This document shows, piece by piece, positions 25,101 through 39,500 of a stretch of 64,000 nt of DNA (its first letter is position 1; each line of letters begins with the position of its first letter). Origin of the DNA: AC-43 sp963728855 (lineage in GTDB: Bacteria > Actinomycetota > Actinomycetes > Mycobacteriales > Micromonosporaceae); assembly GCA_963728855.1 (NCBI GenBank), contig CAVSLN010000010.1, forward strand, positions 620,001 to 684,000, read 5' to 3'. A model generated the notes under the pieces. That model did no database searches and was not told the DNA's origin. It saw only the letters and a program-made list of their open reading frames with translations. The translations under genes were made by a program, and so were the position numbers.

Positions 25101-26570
25101 GACCGTCGGCGGCGTGGCCGTGACGAACGCCGCGAGCTGCGCGGACTGGGCCAGCCGGCTCGGCTCGTGGACGTACATCATGTGCCCGGCCGCGAAGTAG
25201 CTGACCTCGATGTTGCTCCGCAGCTCGGCCGGGATCGGCAGGTGGGCGAGGGTGTGCTCGGCCGCGCGGTAGGGTGTCGCGCCGTCGTGGTACCCGGCGG
25301 CCACGTACAGGCGCAGGTGCGGGTTGGCTCGCATGGCCGCGCCCAGCCGGCCGGAGACGTTGACGGACTGCCCCTCGAAGTCCTTGAACGACCACGGGTG
25401 TACCCGCCGGCTCAGCACCTCGTACGGCAGGTCGTTGGCGTACCCTAGCTCGGTGCGCAGGTACTGGTTGACCGCCGCGGTGTACGGGCCGACGATCGCG
25501 TGGTACGACGGGTCCGCCGACCAGTGCTCCCGACCGTAGTCCTCGTCCCAGCCGGAGAACCGCCCGTCCAGCCGGCCGACCGTACGGCGCCTGCGGCGCA
25601 GCAGCTCGGTGAAGAAGCGTACGTGCTCGACCCGCAGCTCGACCCGGTCGACGTAGTCGGGGTCCAGCCCGGTGAGCCGGGCCAGCCGGTCGACCGCCGC
25701 CGCTCTGTCCTCTGTGGACAGTCGGGCCCCCTGGGCCAGCGCCCACGGGTAGTCCCGGGCGGCGAACTCCTCGGCCTCGGCGAGCACCTCGGACAGCGGC
25801 CGATCGCCGTGCAGCCCGTGGTAGTGCGCGATGGCGGCGTAGGTGGGCAGGAAGAGCACGTACGGCAGGTCGTTGCCGGGCTGGAAGTCCAGGGTCACGA
25901 AGTCGAGCACGACCGAGATGAGCATCAGCCCGTTGAGGTACATGCCGTACCGCTCCTGCAAATGGTCGGCGAGGGCGGCGGCGCGCAGGGTGCCGTACGA
26001 TTCGCCGCACAGGTACTTCGGGGACATCCAGCGCCCGTGCCGGGACGTCCACAGCCGGATGACCTCGCCGACCGAGTCCAGGTCGCCCTGGAAGCCGTGG
26101 TAGTCCCTGGGCTTCTCGCCGGCCGCCGCGCGCGAGTAGCCGGTGGAGACCGGGTCGATGAAGACCAGGTCCGAATGGACCAGCAGGCTCTCCGGGTTGT
26201 CCACCAGCCGGTACGGCGGCGGGGTCAGCGCACCCACGTCGCCGCTCCACACCCGGCGCGGCCCGAGCAGGCCCAGGTGCAGCCAGACGCTGGACGAGCC
26301 CGGCCCGCCGTTGAACGCGAAGGTGACCGGACGGCTGCCCGGGTCGGCCCCGTCGAGGGTGTACGCGGTGAGGAACACCTCCGCCTTCGGCTTGTGCCCG
26401 TCGAACTTGTCGTCGGTGTGCACCTCCTCGCGCAGCACGATCCGCCCCGTCGTCGTCGTGTACGCCAGCTCCTCGTCGCCAACCGTCAGCCGGTGCTGGG
26501 TCGTGACGAGGTCGTCGACCGGCTCGGGTCGGTCCACGACCTCGTCATGCTTCCTCTCGTCCGCCGCCAT
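25095..26570 (-). CDS. Serine carboxypeptidase-like peptidase S10
   Basis: A 491-residue alpha/beta-hydrolase of peptidase family S10. VTFAFNGGPGSSSVWLHLGL is the oxyanion region. The nucleophile lies in YLCGESYGTLRA, the catalytic Asp in AAGYHDGATPY and the His in AAGHMMYVH. No signal peptide is visible, unlike secreted eukaryotic relatives, so it is predicted to be cytoplasmic, as for many bacterial S10 homologues. The ATG at 26570 is 14 bp after the VOC gene; lhr-VOC-S10 run in one direction. The last codon runs into family B repeat DNA. Confidence 0.88.
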   Translation of the reverse strand: MAADERKHDEVVDRPEPVDDLVTTQHRLTVGDEELAYTTTTGRIVLREEVHTDDKFDGHKPKAEVFLTAYTLDGADPGSRPVTFAFNGGPGSSSVWLHLGLLGPRRVWSGDVGALTPPPYRLVDNPESLLVHSDLVFIDPVSTGYSRAAAGEKPRDYHGFQGDLDSVGEVIRLWTSRHGRWMSPKYLCGESYGTLRAAALADHLQERYGMYLNGLMLISVVLDFVTLDFQPGNDLPYVLFLPTYAAIAHYHGLHGDRPLSEVLAEAEEFAARDYPWALAQGARLSTEDRAAAVDRLARLTGLDPDYVDRVELRVEHVRFFTELLRRRRRTVGRLDGRFSGWDEDYGREHWSADPSYHAIVGPYTAAVNQYLRTELGYANDLPYEVLSRRVHPWSFKDFEGQSVNVSGRLGAAMRANPHLRLYVAAGYHDGATPYRAAEHTLAHLPIPAELRSNIEVSYFAAGHMMYVHEPSRLAQSAQLAAFVTATPPTVD

Positions 26571-26583
26571 GCAGGGCAGACTG

Positions 26584-26947
26584 TCATATGCAGAGGCAGA
26601 AGGGATGTCCGACCGGGTCGGCGTACACCACGAAGTCCTCACCGGGCTGGTGCGCGAACCTGGTCGCCCCGAGCGCGACCGCCTGCGCTCCGGCCTCGTC
26701 GAGGTCGTCGACGGTGAAGTCCAGGTGTATCTGCATCGGCGAGGCGTCGTCCGGCCACACCGGTGGCTGGTAGCCCGGCGCGAGCTGGAAGGCGAGCCGG
26801 ATCCGGCCGTCGACGCTGAGGTTGACCCAGTCGGGATCCTTGCTGCAGCACCGACCACCCGGTCAGCTTCGCGTAGAAATCGGCCAGCGCGGCCGGGTCG
26901 GGACACTCCAGCACAATGTTGCGCAGTCTGGCGAAACCACTCATCAT
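26584..26947 (-). pseudogene. VOC/glyoxalase-family protein, single-base frameshift
   Basis: A vicinal-oxygen-chelate protein of about 120 residues. The start ATG-ATG at 26947 follows AAGGAGGGCA. The first half, LRNIVLECPDPAALADFYAK and LTGWSVLQQ, is in one frame. From about 26845 the rest, DPDWVNLSVDGRIRLAFQ, PMQIHLDFTVDDLDEAG and DPVGHPFCLC, is in another and ends at the TGA at 26584-26586. One missing base in CAAGGATCC accounts for it. Pseudogene or assembly error. Confidence 0.75.
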
Positions 26948-26987
26948 TGCCCTCCTTTTCGTCGTCTCTCGTCAGTCATGCCGCCGT

Positions 26988-31592
<4,605 letters not shown>

Positions 31593-31639
31593 GTTTCCAT
31601 ACTCCCCCGCGGGTATGACAGGACATCTCCTTGTGGCAC

Positions 31640-31668
31640 TTGCCCGAGTTCTCTGCATCGAGTACGGT
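31640..31668 (+). promoter_or_regulatory. Candidate promoter for the 31719 gene
   Basis: TTGCCC (31640-31645), a 17-bp spacer and TACGGT (31663-31668), 50 bp upstream of the ATG at 31719 in the divergent gap from lhr. The match to the housekeeping consensus is moderate. Confidence 0.35.
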
Positions 31669-31718
31669 TCGCGGAGCACTTTGAGTGACTCTGTCGTTAC
31701 AGTCCGGGAGGCAACCGC

Positions 31719-32048
31719 ATGAACGAGGCACCACGCGAGCCCGGACGCGAGTCGGACGTCCTGCTCCGGCAGCTCGACGGTTACCTGGCCGGCCTGCGCC
31801 GGTACCGGGACCCGGGCGACGTGGCCCTCGCCGAACGCCTCGCCTCGTCGCTGCGGTGCCTCGTCACCGAGACCGCGCTCGCCAGCGCCGCCGACCGGGC
31901 GCGGGTACGGGCCGCCATCCACTACGTCGTCCTGCGCCGCGACCGGGGCGGGCGCGCGGTGACCGAGGATCTCCGGGTGGTCAACGACATCCTGCGCGTA
32001 CTCGGCCGTCCCGACCTCACCGTCGACCTCACCCCCGAACCCGCCTGA
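31719..32048 (+). CDS. Hypothetical protein, 109 residues
   Basis: A small, charged, mostly helical soluble protein (SDVLLRQLDGYLAGLRRYRD, IHYVVLRRDRGGRAVTED, VNDILRVLGRPDLTVDL). The start follows GGGAGG at seven bases. I recognise no family. It is divergent from lhr and followed by a broken response-regulator gene. Confidence 0.6.
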   Translation: MNEAPREPGRESDVLLRQLDGYLAGLRRYRDPGDVALAERLASSLRCLVTETALASAADRARVRAAIHYVVLRRDRGGRAVTEDLRVVNDILRVLGRPDLTVDLTPEPA

Positions 32049-32054
32049 GCGGAC

Positions 32055-32388
32055 CCGGGGTGGACAACCACGGCGCCGACGTGGTGCTGATGGACCCGCG
32101 GATGCCCCGCTGCGACGGGGTCACCGCGACCGCCCGGGTCCGCGCCGAGCATCCGGCGACCCAGGTCGTGGTGCTCACGACGTACGCCGAGGGCTGACCA
32201 CGCGCGAGGGCGAGGTGCTCACGCTGATCGCGGCCGGGCTGTCCAACCGGGAGATCGCGCGGCGTCTGTACGTCAGCGAGGCCACCGTGAAGTCACACAT
32301 CAACCGGCTCCTCGCCAAGACCGGCGTACGCGACCGCGCCCAGGCCGTCCAGTACGCCTACCGGCACGGCCTGACGTCACCCGAGTGA
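32055..32388 (+). pseudogene. Response regulator (NarL/LuxR type) remnant with internal deletion
   Basis: It begins in the middle of a receiver domain (GADVVLMDPRMPRCDGVTAT with the phosphoacceptor Asp, then VVVLTTYAEG), stops at TGA about 32197, and resumes in another frame with the LuxR-type HTH (LTTREGEVLTLIAAGLSNRE, ATVKSHINRLLAKTGVRDRA) to the TGA at 32386. The receiver N-terminus and the linker are missing. The junction falls between two LTT-encoding stretches (GTGCTCACGACG and GGCTGACCACGC), suggesting deletion between short similar sequences. Confidence 0.8.
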
Positions 32389-33033
32389 GGCCGTCGCCAG
32401 CTTCGCCGCGAACCCGATGAAGATCGCACCCACCCCGGTCGTCAGCGCGCTGGACAGCTTGCGCCGCCGGCGGAACTGGGCGGCCAGGTAGCTGCCGGTG
32501 AAGATCAGCGTGGTCAGGTAGGCGGCGCTGACCAGCTCGGCGATCGTGCCGAGGACCAGGAACGAGACCGCCGGGTAGGCGTACCCGGGTTGGACGAACT
32601 GGATGAAGAACGAGATGAAGAACAGGATCGCCTTCGGGTTGAGCAGGCTGACCACCAGCGCCCGGCGGAACGGGTTGCGCTCGTCGGCGGACTGCGCGGG
32701 GAGCGCGGCCGCCGCGGGGGCCGGCGAACGCCAGCGCCGCCAGGCGCCACGAAGCATGCCGAAACCGATCCAGCAGAGGTACGCCGCGCCGGCGTACTTC
32801 ACGACCATGAAGAGCGTGGGCTCGGCGCGCAGCAGCGAGGCGACCCCGGCAGCGGAGAGCGTCATCAGCACGGCGTCGCCGATGAAGACCCCGCAGGCCC
32901 CGGCGTACCCGGCCTGCACGCCCCGGCGGGCGGCGACCGACAGCACGTACATCGAGTTGGGGCCGGGGAGCAGGATGATCGCCACCGTACCCAGCACGTA
33001 CGTCCAGATGTTCGTGATACCCAACACGGTCAC
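32377..33033 (-). CDS. LysE/RhtB family amino-acid exporter
   Basis: A 218-residue membrane transporter with six predicted helices. ILLPGPNSMYVLSVAARRG is the family signature in helix 1, followed by ACGVFIGDAVLM and SLLNPKAILFFISFFIQFV. Members export amino acids such as lysine, leucine or homoserine lactone; the substrate is not evident. It overlaps the end of the response-regulator remnant by a few bases and follows the PNPOx-GNAT gene at 5 bp, suggesting co-transcription. Confidence 0.88.
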   Translation of the reverse strand: MTVLGITNIWTYVLGTVAIILLPGPNSMYVLSVAARRGVQAGYAGACGVFIGDAVLMTLSAAGVASLLRAEPTLFMVVKYAGAAYLCWIGFGMLRGAWRRWRSPAPAAAALPAQSADERNPFRRALVVSLLNPKAILFFISFFIQFVQPGYAYPAVSFLVLGTIAELVSAAYLTTLIFTGSYLAAQFRRRRKLSSALTTGVGAIFIGFAAKLATASLG

Positions 33034-33037
33034 ATCC

Positions 33038-34258
33038 TTATCCGCGAGCCGGCCGCTCGACCAGCCGTTTCCTGGCTGCCGGCCATTCGTCGTCGGTCAT
33101 CCCGTAGCAGACCGAGTCCCGCCAGGTACCGTCGCCGCGCCGCTTGTGCCGGCGCAGTACGCCCTCCCGGGTCGCGCCCAGCCGCTCGATCGCCGCCTGC
33201 GAACGGGTGTTGAGGTGGTCGGTCTGCCACTCGACCCGTACCGCGCCCAGGTCCTCGAACGCCCGCGTCATCAGCAGCAGCTTGGCCTCGGTGTTGACAC
33301 CCGTACGCCACCAGCGCCGGCCGAGCTGGGTGGAGCCGATGTGCACGCTGCGGTTGCCTTCGTCCGGCGGGCAGAACGAGGTGGTGCCGGCGACCGAACC
33401 GGTGGCCGCGTCCCGCTGCACCCACGGCACCCGGGTTCCGGCGGCGTGCTCCCGCAGCAGCGCCGCGATGTACCCGGCCATGTCCGCCGGCGACCGCGGC
33501 CGGGCCCGGGGGATGTAGCGCCACACCTCCGGGTCGTCGAGCGCCTCGAACAGCGGGGCCGCGTGGCACTCGTCCAGCGGTTCGAGTACGACGTGCGCGC
33601 CGCGCATCACGGCTGGCTCCAGCCACGGTGACCGTACCGGCCGCAGGTACCCGGGCACGGGTACGGCGACCCCGGCATCGGGCCGCGGTACCGCCGGCGT
33701 GACCCGCAGCGGTACCACCCCCGCCCAGTACGGCAGCCCGAGGTCCGACGGCTCGTCGACCACCCCGTGCATCCGTGCCTTCACCGAGACCCCGGTCAGG
33801 GCAACGGCCAGGATCGCGGTCGCGGCCAGCTCGCGCGCGTCGGGCTCCCGGCTGTCCGCCGACCGCCCGTACGCCACCTTGTCCACGAGCGCGGCCATCG
33901 CCCGCCGCCGCTCCGCCTCGTCGGTCACCAGGGTCGCCTCGCCGAAAGCCACCACGGAGCGGTAGTTCGCGCTGTGGTGGAACTGCGACCGGGCGAGCAC
34001 GAGCGCGTCCAGCAGCGCCACGCTCACGCACACCGGGCCGCCCTTCCGCAAGGCGAGGCCGCTGCCGGTGGAGCCGTGCACGTAGAGGGTGTCGTCGACG
34101 CGGGCGTACATGGTGGGCAGGACGCGGGGCCCGTCCGGCGCGGTGAAGCCGAGGTGGCACACGTACCCCTCATCGAGGATCGCGTGGGCGAGCGCCCGGT
34201 CGTACGAGACGCGGTCGGCGAGGCGGTGCGGAGTGGTCCGCGCGGTGACCGGGTACAC
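33038..34258 (-). CDS. Fusion: FMN-binding PNPOx-like domain plus GNAT acetyltransferase
   Basis: A 406-residue two-domain protein. Residues 1 to about 200 form a pyridoxamine-phosphate-oxidase-like split barrel (RVSYDRALAHAILDEGYVCH, LYVHGSTGSGLAL, SVVAFGEATLV, PYWAGVVPL). From about 215 on is a RimJ-type GNAT domain (VVLEPLDECHAAPLFEALDD, IGSTQLGRRWWRTGVNTEAK, VEWQTDHLNTRSQAAIERLG, GVLRRHKRRGDGTWRDSVCY). Each half often stands alone in actinobacteria. It is divergent from the MocR regulator, which commonly controls vitamin B6-related neighbours, and is probably in one transcript with the LysE gene. Confidence 0.88.
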   Translation of the reverse strand: MYPVTARTTPHRLADRVSYDRALAHAILDEGYVCHLGFTAPDGPRVLPTMYARVDDTLYVHGSTGSGLALRKGGPVCVSVALLDALVLARSQFHHSANYRSVVAFGEATLVTDEAERRRAMAALVDKVAYGRSADSREPDARELAATAILAVALTGVSVKARMHGVVDEPSDLGLPYWAGVVPLRVTPAVPRPDAGVAVPVPGYLRPVRSPWLEPAVMRGAHVVLEPLDECHAAPLFEALDDPEVWRYIPRARPRSPADMAGYIAALLREHAAGTRVPWVQRDAATGSVAGTTSFCPPDEGNRSVHIGSTQLGRRWWRTGVNTEAKLLLMTRAFEDLGAVRVEWQTDHLNTRSQAAIERLGATREGVLRRHKRRGDGTWRDSVCYGMTDDEWPAARKRLVERPARG

Positions 34259-34354
34259 GGCGGCTCCTTACTCGTGGTCCGCGTGCTTCGCGGCGCTTCG
34301 GGCGACGTCGGTCCCGGCGCCGCCGCGCCGCCACGCTCGCTCATATCGTTCTAG

Positions 34355-34370
34355 TACAATCCTTGAACTG
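34355..34370 (+). promoter_or_regulatory. Promoter -10 of a likely leaderless mocR transcript
   Basis: TACAAT (34355-34360), a near-perfect -10, ends nine bases before the GTG start at 34370. Transcription would begin at or next to the start codon, giving a leaderless mRNA; no ribosome-binding site is present. GTTCTAGTACAATCC in the same stretch may also hold the operator. Confidence 0.55.
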
Positions 34371-35692
34371 TGCCAGTACGTTATCAGATCACCGGCAGCA
34401 CGGCTGCCCAGATATCGGCCACAGTCGAGGACGGGGTACGCCGCGGCGCGCTGGGCGCCGGCGCGTCACTGCCGCCCGTCCGGGAGCTGGCCGGCACGCT
34501 GGGGGTCAGCCCGGCCACGGTCGCGGCCGCGTACAAGGCGCTGCGCCAGCGCGGGATCGTGGAGACCGCCGGGCGCAACGGGACCCGGATCCGGCACCGG
34601 CCGCCGCTCGCGCCGACCCGGACGAGCCTGCGGCTGCCCGTACCCCCCGGGGTCCTGGACCTGTCGACGGGTGAGCCGGACCCGCGGCTGCTGCCCCACC
34701 TGCCCGGCCTGGCCCACCGCGAGCCGGTCGGCTACCAGCACGCCGGGCCGCTGCCGGAGCTGGTCGCGGCCGGCACCGCCCGGCTGCGCGCCGACGGCCT
34801 CAAGGTGTCCGCGCTGACCGTCACCGGCGGTGCGCTCGACGGCCTCGACCGGCTGCTCGCGGCGCACCTGCGCCCCGGCGACCGGGTCGGCGTCGAGGAC
34901 CCGGGCTGGGCCAACCTGCTCGACCTGCTCGCCGCGCACGACCTCACCCCGGTGCCGATGCCGGTCGACGACGCCGGACTGACGCCCGCCGGGCTGCGCG
35001 CCGCGCTGGCCGGCGGCGCCGGCGCCGTCGTGGTGACGACCCGCGCGCACAACCCGACCGGCGCGGCGCTGACCGCGGGGCGGGCGTCCGCGCTGCGCAC
35101 CGAGCTGCGGGGGTACCCGGATCTCCTGGTCATCGAGGACGACCACGCCGCCGAGCTGTCCCCGGTGCCGCTGCACGCCCTCGCCGGCGCGACCGGCCGG
35201 TGGGCGTTCCTGCGTTCGGCCTCCAAGCCGTACGGGCCGGACCTGCGCCTCGCCCTGCTCGCCGGGGACGAGGCGACGGTGGCGCGGGTCGAAGGCCGGA
35301 TGCGCGCCGGTACCGGCTGGGTGTCCACCATCCTCCAGCGCCTCGTGCTGGCGTTGTGGGCCGACGCCTCGGTGGCGCACCGGGTGGCCCGCGCCCGGGA
35401 CAGCTACGCCCAGCGGCGTACCGCGCTCGTCGACGCGCTGGCCGACCGGGGCCTGCCGGCCGCCGGCCGTACGGGCATCAACGTCTGGGTACCGGTGCCG
35501 GACGAGACGGCCGCGGTGGCCCGGCTGCGCGACGCCGGGTACGCGGTGGCCCCCGGCGCGCTCTTCCGCATCGCCAGCCCGCCCGGTCTCCGGGTCACCG
35601 TGACCCCGCTCGACAAGCGGGACGTGTCCCGCTTCGCCGACGCGGTGGTGGCGGCGGTACGCCCGTCCGGCGCGGCCGGCCTGTCTGCCTGA
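34370..35692 (+). CDS. MocR-type (GntR HTH plus aminotransferase) transcriptional regulator
   Basis: A 440-residue regulator. The N-terminal GntR winged helix (ISATVEDGVRRGALGAGASL, LAGTLGVSPATVAAAYKAL) is followed by a fold-type I aminotransferase domain with TGGALDGLDRLLAAHLRPGD, TRAHNPTGAAL and the PLP lysine in LRSASKPYGPDLRLALL. MocR proteins sense PLP or related ligands and usually control the divergent gene, here the PNPOx-GNAT fusion. Start GTG 34370, leaderless. Confidence 0.9.
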   Translation: MPVRYQITGSTAAQISATVEDGVRRGALGAGASLPPVRELAGTLGVSPATVAAAYKALRQRGIVETAGRNGTRIRHRPPLAPTRTSLRLPVPPGVLDLSTGEPDPRLLPHLPGLAHREPVGYQHAGPLPELVAAGTARLRADGLKVSALTVTGGALDGLDRLLAAHLRPGDRVGVEDPGWANLLDLLAAHDLTPVPMPVDDAGLTPAGLRAALAGGAGAVVVTTRAHNPTGAALTAGRASALRTELRGYPDLLVIEDDHAAELSPVPLHALAGATGRWAFLRSASKPYGPDLRLALLAGDEATVARVEGRMRAGTGWVSTILQRLVLALWADASVAHRVARARDSYAQRRTALVDALADRGLPAAGRTGINVWVPVPDETAAVARLRDAGYAVAPGALFRIASPPGLRVTVTPLDKRDVSRFADAVVAAVRPSGAAGLSA

Positions 35693-35811
35693 CCGGGCCG
35701 GAGTTTCTCGATCTGTGGGTTCGGTCACATTTCCCCGCTGTTGGCCCGACATGGTGTAGGGATCAAGACCCGCGAGGCGTACGGCTCCCGGCCCTGGGGT
35801 AGAACGGGGGC

Positions 35812-36471
35812 ATGGCAGTGCAGGTGAGCGCGGCCCCGTTCGTGCCGGCCGGTGCCGACCTGACCGAGCTGCGCGCCGCGGCCCGCGACTGCAAGGGCTG
35901 TCACCTGTGGGAGAACGCGACCCAGACGGTGTTCAGCCGGGGGCGCCCGGACGCCCGGATGGTGCTGGTCGGCGAGCAGCCCGGCGACGTCGAGGACCGG
36001 CGCGGTGAGCCGTTCGTCGGGCCGGCCGGGGTACTGCTGCGCCGCGCGGTCGGCGACGTCGGGCTCGACCCGGACGACCTGTACGTGACCAACGCCGTCA
36101 AGCACTTCAAGAACCAGCCACGGGGCAAGCGGCGCATCCACCAGACCCCCGACCGGATCGAGATCACCGCCTGCCGGCCCTGGCTGCTCGCCGAGTTCGC
36201 CCAGCTCTCCCCGAAGGTCGTGGTGGTACTCGGGGCGAGCGCCGCGCTGGCGCTGCTGGGCCCGTCGTTCCGGGTCACCCGGCAGCGGGGCGTCCTGCTG
36301 CCGTGGCCGGAGTCGGCGTACCACGCCGAGGACTTCGCCCAGCCAGGCGGCTCGGCCAAGGTGCTGGCGACCCTGCACCCGTCCGCGGTCCTGCGCGCCG
36401 ACGACCGGGACGCCGCGTACGCCGGCCTGGTCGCCGACCTCAAGGTGGCCGCGGGCGTACTGGCGGCGTGA
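35812..36471 (+). CDS. udgX: Uracil-DNA glycosylase superfamily protein UdgX
   Basis: A 219-residue family-4-like uracil-DNA glycosylase of the UdgX type, which binds uracil in DNA and becomes covalently linked to it. Visible are iron-sulfur cysteines Cys27 and Cys30 (RDCKGCHLW), motif I GEQPGDVEDRRGEPFVGPAG, and the diagnostic insertion GKRRIHQ with His110, equivalent to the nucleophile His109 of M. smegmatis UdgX. YVTNAVKHFKN and the C-terminal TLHPSAVLRA follow. A family B array begins directly at its stop codon. Confidence 0.93.
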   Translation: MAVQVSAAPFVPAGADLTELRAAARDCKGCHLWENATQTVFSRGRPDARMVLVGEQPGDVEDRRGEPFVGPAGVLLRRAVGDVGLDPDDLYVTNAVKHFKNQPRGKRRIHQTPDRIEITACRPWLLAEFAQLSPKVVVVLGASAALALLGPSFRVTRQRGVLLPWPESAYHAEDFAQPGGSAKVLATLHPSAVLRADDRDAAYAGLVADLKVAAGVLAA

Positions 36472-36555
36472 CTGTCGAGCGCTGACCGGGCGCCGCTCCG
36501 ACAAGCTACGCGGCTGTCGAGCGCTGACCGGGCGCCGCTCCGACAAGCTACGCGG
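36472..36555 (+). repeat. Family B tandem array, two 42-bp units
   Basis: Two identical 42-bp units (36472-36513, 36514-36555): CTGTCGAGCGCTGACCGGG, then CGCCGCTCCGACAAGCTACG. They begin immediately after the UdgX TGA, in its sense, and end 19 bp before the next start. Closely related to the pair at 40686-40769. Confidence 0.95.
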
Positions 36556-36574
36556 CTGGGGGGACAATCGTCCC

Positions 36575-39500
36575 GTGCAGATCGGCATGCTCGGCCCGCT
36601 TGAGGTGCGTACCGGCTCCGGAGATCTTCTGGAGGTCGGCGGTGCCCGGCTGCGCGCTCTGCTGATCCTGCTCGCCCTCGAACCGGGCCGGGTGGTGACG
36701 ACCAGCCGGCTGGTCGACGCGCTCTGGGACGGGGACCAGGTACCGGCCGGTGCCAGCAACGCCTTGCAGGCTCTCGTGTCGCGGCTGCGCCGGGCGCTGC
36801 CCGGGATCACCGTGGCGCTGCGCCCGGCCGGGTACCGGCTGGAGCTGGCGCCGGACGCGGTCGACGTACACCGGTTCGAGCGCCTCGCCGCCACCGGCCG
36901 CGCCGAGCTGCCGCACGACCCGGCCGCGGCGGTCGCCACCCTGCACGCGGCCCTCGCCCTGTGGCGCGGTCCGGCGCTCGCCGACGTCGCCGAGGAAGGG
37001 TTCGCCCGCGCCACCGTGGCCCGCCTCGACGAGCTGCGGCTCACCGCGCTGCAGGACCGGGTCGAGGCCGAGCTGCGGCTGGGCCCGAACCCGTCGCTCG
37101 TGGCCGAGCTGGAGGCGCTGGTCGTCGCGCACCCGCTACGCGAGCCGCTGGTCGGCCTGCTGATGCGCGCGCTGCACGCGCTCGGCCAGCGCGGCGCCGC
37201 GCTCGTCGCGTACGGGCGGGCCCGCGAGCGCCTCGCCGACCAGCTCGGTACCGACCCGTCCGCCGAGCTGGTCGCGCTGCACACCGCCCTGCTGCGCGCG
37301 GATCCCGGCCCCGGTCCCGGTCCCCGCCCTGGTCCCGGTGCCACCGGCGCCGAGCGGGCCGGCGCGGACCGCGGTGCGGCCGGCGCTCCTCCGTGGGCGT
37401 TCGCGGCCCGGTCGACCAACCTGCGCGCCGAGCTGACCAGCTTCGTCGGGCGGGACGGCGAGCTGTCCGAGGTGGGCCGGCTGCTCGGCGCGTCCCGGCT
37501 GACCACGCTGACCGGTCCCGGTGGCGCGGGCAAGACGCGGCTCGCCGTCGAGGCCGCCCGGGCCCAGCTCGGCGCGATGCCCGACGGGGTATGGCTGGTC
37601 GAGCTGGCCCCGGTGACCGACCCGGGCGAGGTGGCGCAGACCGCCCTGGCCACGCTCGGCCTGCGCGACCAGGCGCTGCTCGCGAGCAACCGGCTGCGGC
37701 CGGCCGTACCGGACGAGCCCGTCGAGCCGCTCGGCCGGCTGGTCGCCGCGTTATCCGGCAAGCGGGTCCTGCTCGTACTGGACAACTGCGAGCACCTGGT
37801 GGAGGCCGCGGCCGCGGTGGCCGACCGGATCCTGCGCGCGTGCCCGACCGTACGGATCGTGGCCACGAGCCGGGAGCCGTTGGGCATCACCGGCGAGCGG
37901 CTCTGGCCGGTCGAGCCGCTGGCCCTTCCGCCCGACGGTGCCGATGCCGCCACGGCCGTGCGGTACGCCGCCGTACGGCTGCTCGCCGACCGGGCCGTGG
38001 CGGTACGGCCCGGCTTCGCGGTATCCGAGGCCAACCTGGCCGCCGTGGTCCGGATCTGCCGGGCGCTCGACGGGATGCCGCTGGCCATCGAGCTGGCCGC
38101 CGCCCGGCTGCGCGCGATGGCTCCGGACGAGGTGGCGGCGCGGCTCGATGACCGGTTCCGGCTGCTGACCGGCGGCAGCCGTACAGCCCTGCCGCGCCAC
38201 CAGACGCTGCGCGCGGTCGTGGACTGGAGCTGGGAGCTGATGAGCGAGCCGGAGCGGGCGCTGTGCCGGCGCCTGTCCGTGTTCGCCGGGGGAGCCACGC
38301 TGGAGGCCGCCGAGCAGGTGTGCTCCGGTGGGCCGGTCGCGCCGGCAGGCGTCCTCGACCTGCTCGCCATGCTCGTCGACAAGTCCCTTCTGGTCGCCCG
38401 GCAGGACGGGGAGGGCGGCACCCGGTACCGGATGCTCGAGACCATCCGCGCGTACGGGCGGGAGCGGCTCGCCGAGGCGGGGGAGCGCGAGCCCGTACGG
38501 GCCGTCCACGCGGCGTACTTCCACGGGCTGGCCGAGCGCGCCGAGGAGCACCTGCTGGCGCGCGAACAGCTGGTGTGGCTGGGCCGCCTGTCCGCAGACC
38601 ACGACAACCTGCTCGCCGCGGTGCGCGGCGCGGTGTCGTCGGTCGATGTGTCCACGGCGGTCGGGCTGCTCGGCAAGCTCGCCTGGTACTGGTGGCTGCG
38701 CGGGCACAGGCTCGAAGGGGTCGAGCTGGCCGACGCTGTCTTCGCGATGCCCGGCACCGGGCCCGACGGGCCGCCCGACGAGTCGCTCGCGGTCGCGTAC
38801 GCGATAAGTGCGCTGCTCGCCATCGACGGCGCGCACGACTCCGCCCGGGCGATCCCCTGGTTCCGGGCGGCCGCGGCGCTGACCCCCGGGCCGGTACCGG
38901 AGCACCCGATCCTGCGCCTGGTCCGGCCCCTGCACGCCATGTTCGAGCTGCTGGAATCGCAACAGGCCGGAGCGTCCCCCGAGGCCCTGGACGCCCCCGT
39001 CGACGACCCGTACCCGTGGGTCGCCGCGACCGCCCGCGTCCTGCGTGGACACATGGAGCTGAACTTCGGCCGGGAGCACGCGAAGGCGGAGCACTACTTC
39101 CAGACCGCGCTGGACCTCTACCGCTCGGTCGGCGAGCGCTGGGGTACCGGCTTCGCGCTCAGCTCCCTGGCCACGTTGACCTCGTGGCGGGGCGAGTACG
39201 CGGCCGCGGTCGGCTACGTCGAGGACGCGCTCGCGCTGGTCGTCGAGCTGGGCGTCGCCGAGGACCAGGCCCAGCTCCGGGTACGGCTCGCCCATCTGTA
39301 CTGGCTGCTCGGCGAGCGCGAGCGGGCGCGGACGGCACTGGCCGAGGCGCAGCGCCACGCGTACCGGGTCGGCCTGTCCGAGGCCCACTACTTCACCGCG
39401 TACGCCTCGGCCGAGCTGGCCCGCTACGACGGTGACCTGCCACTCGCCCGGACCTGGCTGGCCGAGGCGGCGGCGGTCGTGGCCGGCCAGCTCGCCTCCG

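Noticed and set aside
35725..39054. Long minus-strand open frame across udgX and the SARP gene
   Set aside because: Ser/Arg/Ala-rich translation typical of antisense frames; both plus-strand genes have clear motifs.
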